Source of the DNA: Azorinus chamasolen
Taxonomy: Eukaryota > Mollusca > Bivalvia > Cardiida > Solecurtidae
Direction: 5' to 3'
DNA: 64,000 bases
NCBI GenBank assembly: GCA_963576725.1
Contig: OY755244.1
Location: forward strand, 80,723,620-80,787,619
Part shown: piece after piece, positions 22,950 through 64,000 of the stretch
Layout of the letters: every line of letters begins with the position of its first letter
How positions within the stretch are numbered: position 1 is the first letter of the stretch
Translations under genes and position numbers: made by a program
Notes under the pieces: model-generated
What the model saw: only the letters and a program-made list of their open reading frames with translations
Told to the model about the DNA's origin: nothing
Database searches by the model: none

Positions 22950-23109
22950 GCCATTCTGTCCTCGCGACTGTTCTCCCTGTATTATTGTGTGTATATTATG
23001 ACAGGTAATACTCACGCAACACCGGTGAAATATACGGATAACTTTGGGGTTTTTCCGCGAATGCGAAAGAACATTAAAATTATTTTCATTTCCAAATGAT
23101 ATTTCGAAA
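22950..23109 (+). promoter_or_regulatory. Proximal 5' region of DNM1L (promoter/5' leader, boundaries unknown)
   Basis: The 160 bp between a T2 transposon copy and the start codon. No TATA box or clear initiator is seen. It is the only non-repetitive sequence directly before the gene, so the transcription start is probably here or an untranslated exon lies further upstream. Confidence 0.35.
23061..23099 (+). promoter_or_regulatory. Possible 12-codon upstream open reading frame
   Basis: An out-of-frame ATG followed by 11 more sense codons and TGA ends 10 nt before the DNM1L start. Its context is weak (C at -3, C at +4). It matters only if transcription starts upstream of 23061, which is not shown. 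Confidence 0.3.

Positions 23110-23113
<4 letters not shown>
23104..23113 (+). promoter_or_regulatory. DNM1L: DNM1L translation start context
   Basis: The start codon has A at -3 and G at +4 (tcgaaaATGG), a favourable eukaryotic context. No other in-frame ATG lies between it and the upstream transposon. Confidence 0.75.
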
Positions 23114-63362
<40,249 letters not shown>

Positions 63363-64000
63363 GTTTGTGGTGTTCCTTTAATATATTATTTCAGGACTTC
63401 AGATTAGAGTGGTAAACTACTGTCCATTCATCACTGAATTTACCGGATTAAGATCAAATTTCAACCAATTGTGTCATAGTTTTTCAGGAACTCTGTGCCC
63501 GAGTTTCCCTTGAATTCATCTTTAAATAAAGATTTCATGCATAAAAACAATTTTTTCCCATTGTAAACACGTTCATTTCAAATTGCAATTGGCGGACAAT
63601 TGACGTCGAGTGGAATGTTCGATTTTAACTGAGGGTAATTATAGCTCTTAAAAATTGACGTTATACGCTAAATTACGTCAATTATTTTACATCAATATGC
63701 AATTCACCCCTGTTGAAAATGATACGTTCCACTATCCATACATACGGCAGCCATTTGCAAAGAAACAGCTGATCGAATAAGCAAGAAGAAAATGTATTTT
63801 CGGTATTTTCTTCCTTGTTACTGCATGGCATTCAGAGATATTTAGCATGGGAGTTCCTGAAAAACGATGGGATCAAATGAAGTAGATTTAAAGTCAGTCT
63901 AACACGAAAAAAAAAAAAATCTCGATTCAAATTCAGTGGCAAAGTAAATTGAAATGGACAGTACGCATATTGCAACAATATTTCCCTCATTACTCCACCC
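63363..64000. other. Start of intron 15, unexplained
   Basis: AT-rich; no match to the expected last DRP1 exon and no repeat family recognised. An A run of 13 lies at 63908-63920. Confidence 0.4.

Noticed and set aside
23044..23109. N-terminal extension of DRP1 upstream of the chosen start
   Set aside because: The frame is open but begins at TTG with no ATG, and the conserved family N-terminus starts at 23110.
63363..64000. Last DNM1L exon (C-terminal about 20 residues)
   Set aside because: No frame resembling the conserved DRP1 C-terminus follows an acceptor here; it is probably beyond the window.

Overview
This is a eukaryotic, AT-rich, intron-rich and very repeat-rich window. It looks like the genome of a bivalve mollusc. 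Reasons: one gene with 15 small exons spread over more than 40 kb, very dense short palindromic elements, and pearl-type elements (terminal hairpin, CTGT/CCGT microsatellite, tandem core of about 150 bp) known from bivalves. A heterodont clam or mussel (Myida/Dreissena-like) is my guess from repeat style only.

Only one host gene can be supported: the mitochondrial and peroxisomal fission dynamin DRP1 (DNM1L), on the + strand. Fifteen coding exons run from the start codon at 23110 to a donor at 63362, giving 2088 nt or 696 codons in one continuous frame. They cover the GTPase domain, stalk, variable domain and most of the GTPase effector domain. The last exon (about 20 residues) lies beyond 64000. 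Coding sequence is about 3% of the window.

Region by region: 1-22709 is intergenic or upstream sequence with no recognisable host gene, only repeats and unexplained unique stretches. 22710-23109 is the proximal 5' region, with a transposon copy about 160 bp before the start codon. 23110-33689 holds exons 1-9 with introns of 0.4-2.3 kb. 33690-44877 holds exons 10-13 with introns up to 4 kb. 44878-63150 holds two giant introns (8.2 and 10.0 kb) around the 61-nt exon 14, almost wholly nested transposons. 63151-64000 holds exon 15 and the start of the last intron seen.

Names I use for repeat families: T1-T4 are short palindromic elements bounded by TTAACCC...GGGTTAA (piggyBac-like TTAA targets). 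M-a to M-g are elements bounded by TACAGTA...TACTGTA (Tc1/mariner/pogo-like, TA targets). J is a hAT-like palindromic element (8-bp target duplication). P1-P5 are pearl/Helitron-like elements with a 5' hairpin and a CTTGTT or CTAGTT 3' end. X1 is a small inverted-repeat element carrying telomere-like TTAGGG repeats. No intact transposase or reverse transcriptase is present, so all are non-autonomous or decayed here. The most striking pattern is that T1, T2 and several M families, with unrelated arms and different target sites, all centre on the same 14-bp palindrome GCTCCTATAGGAGC. T4 has the close variant GCTCCTGCAGGAGC.
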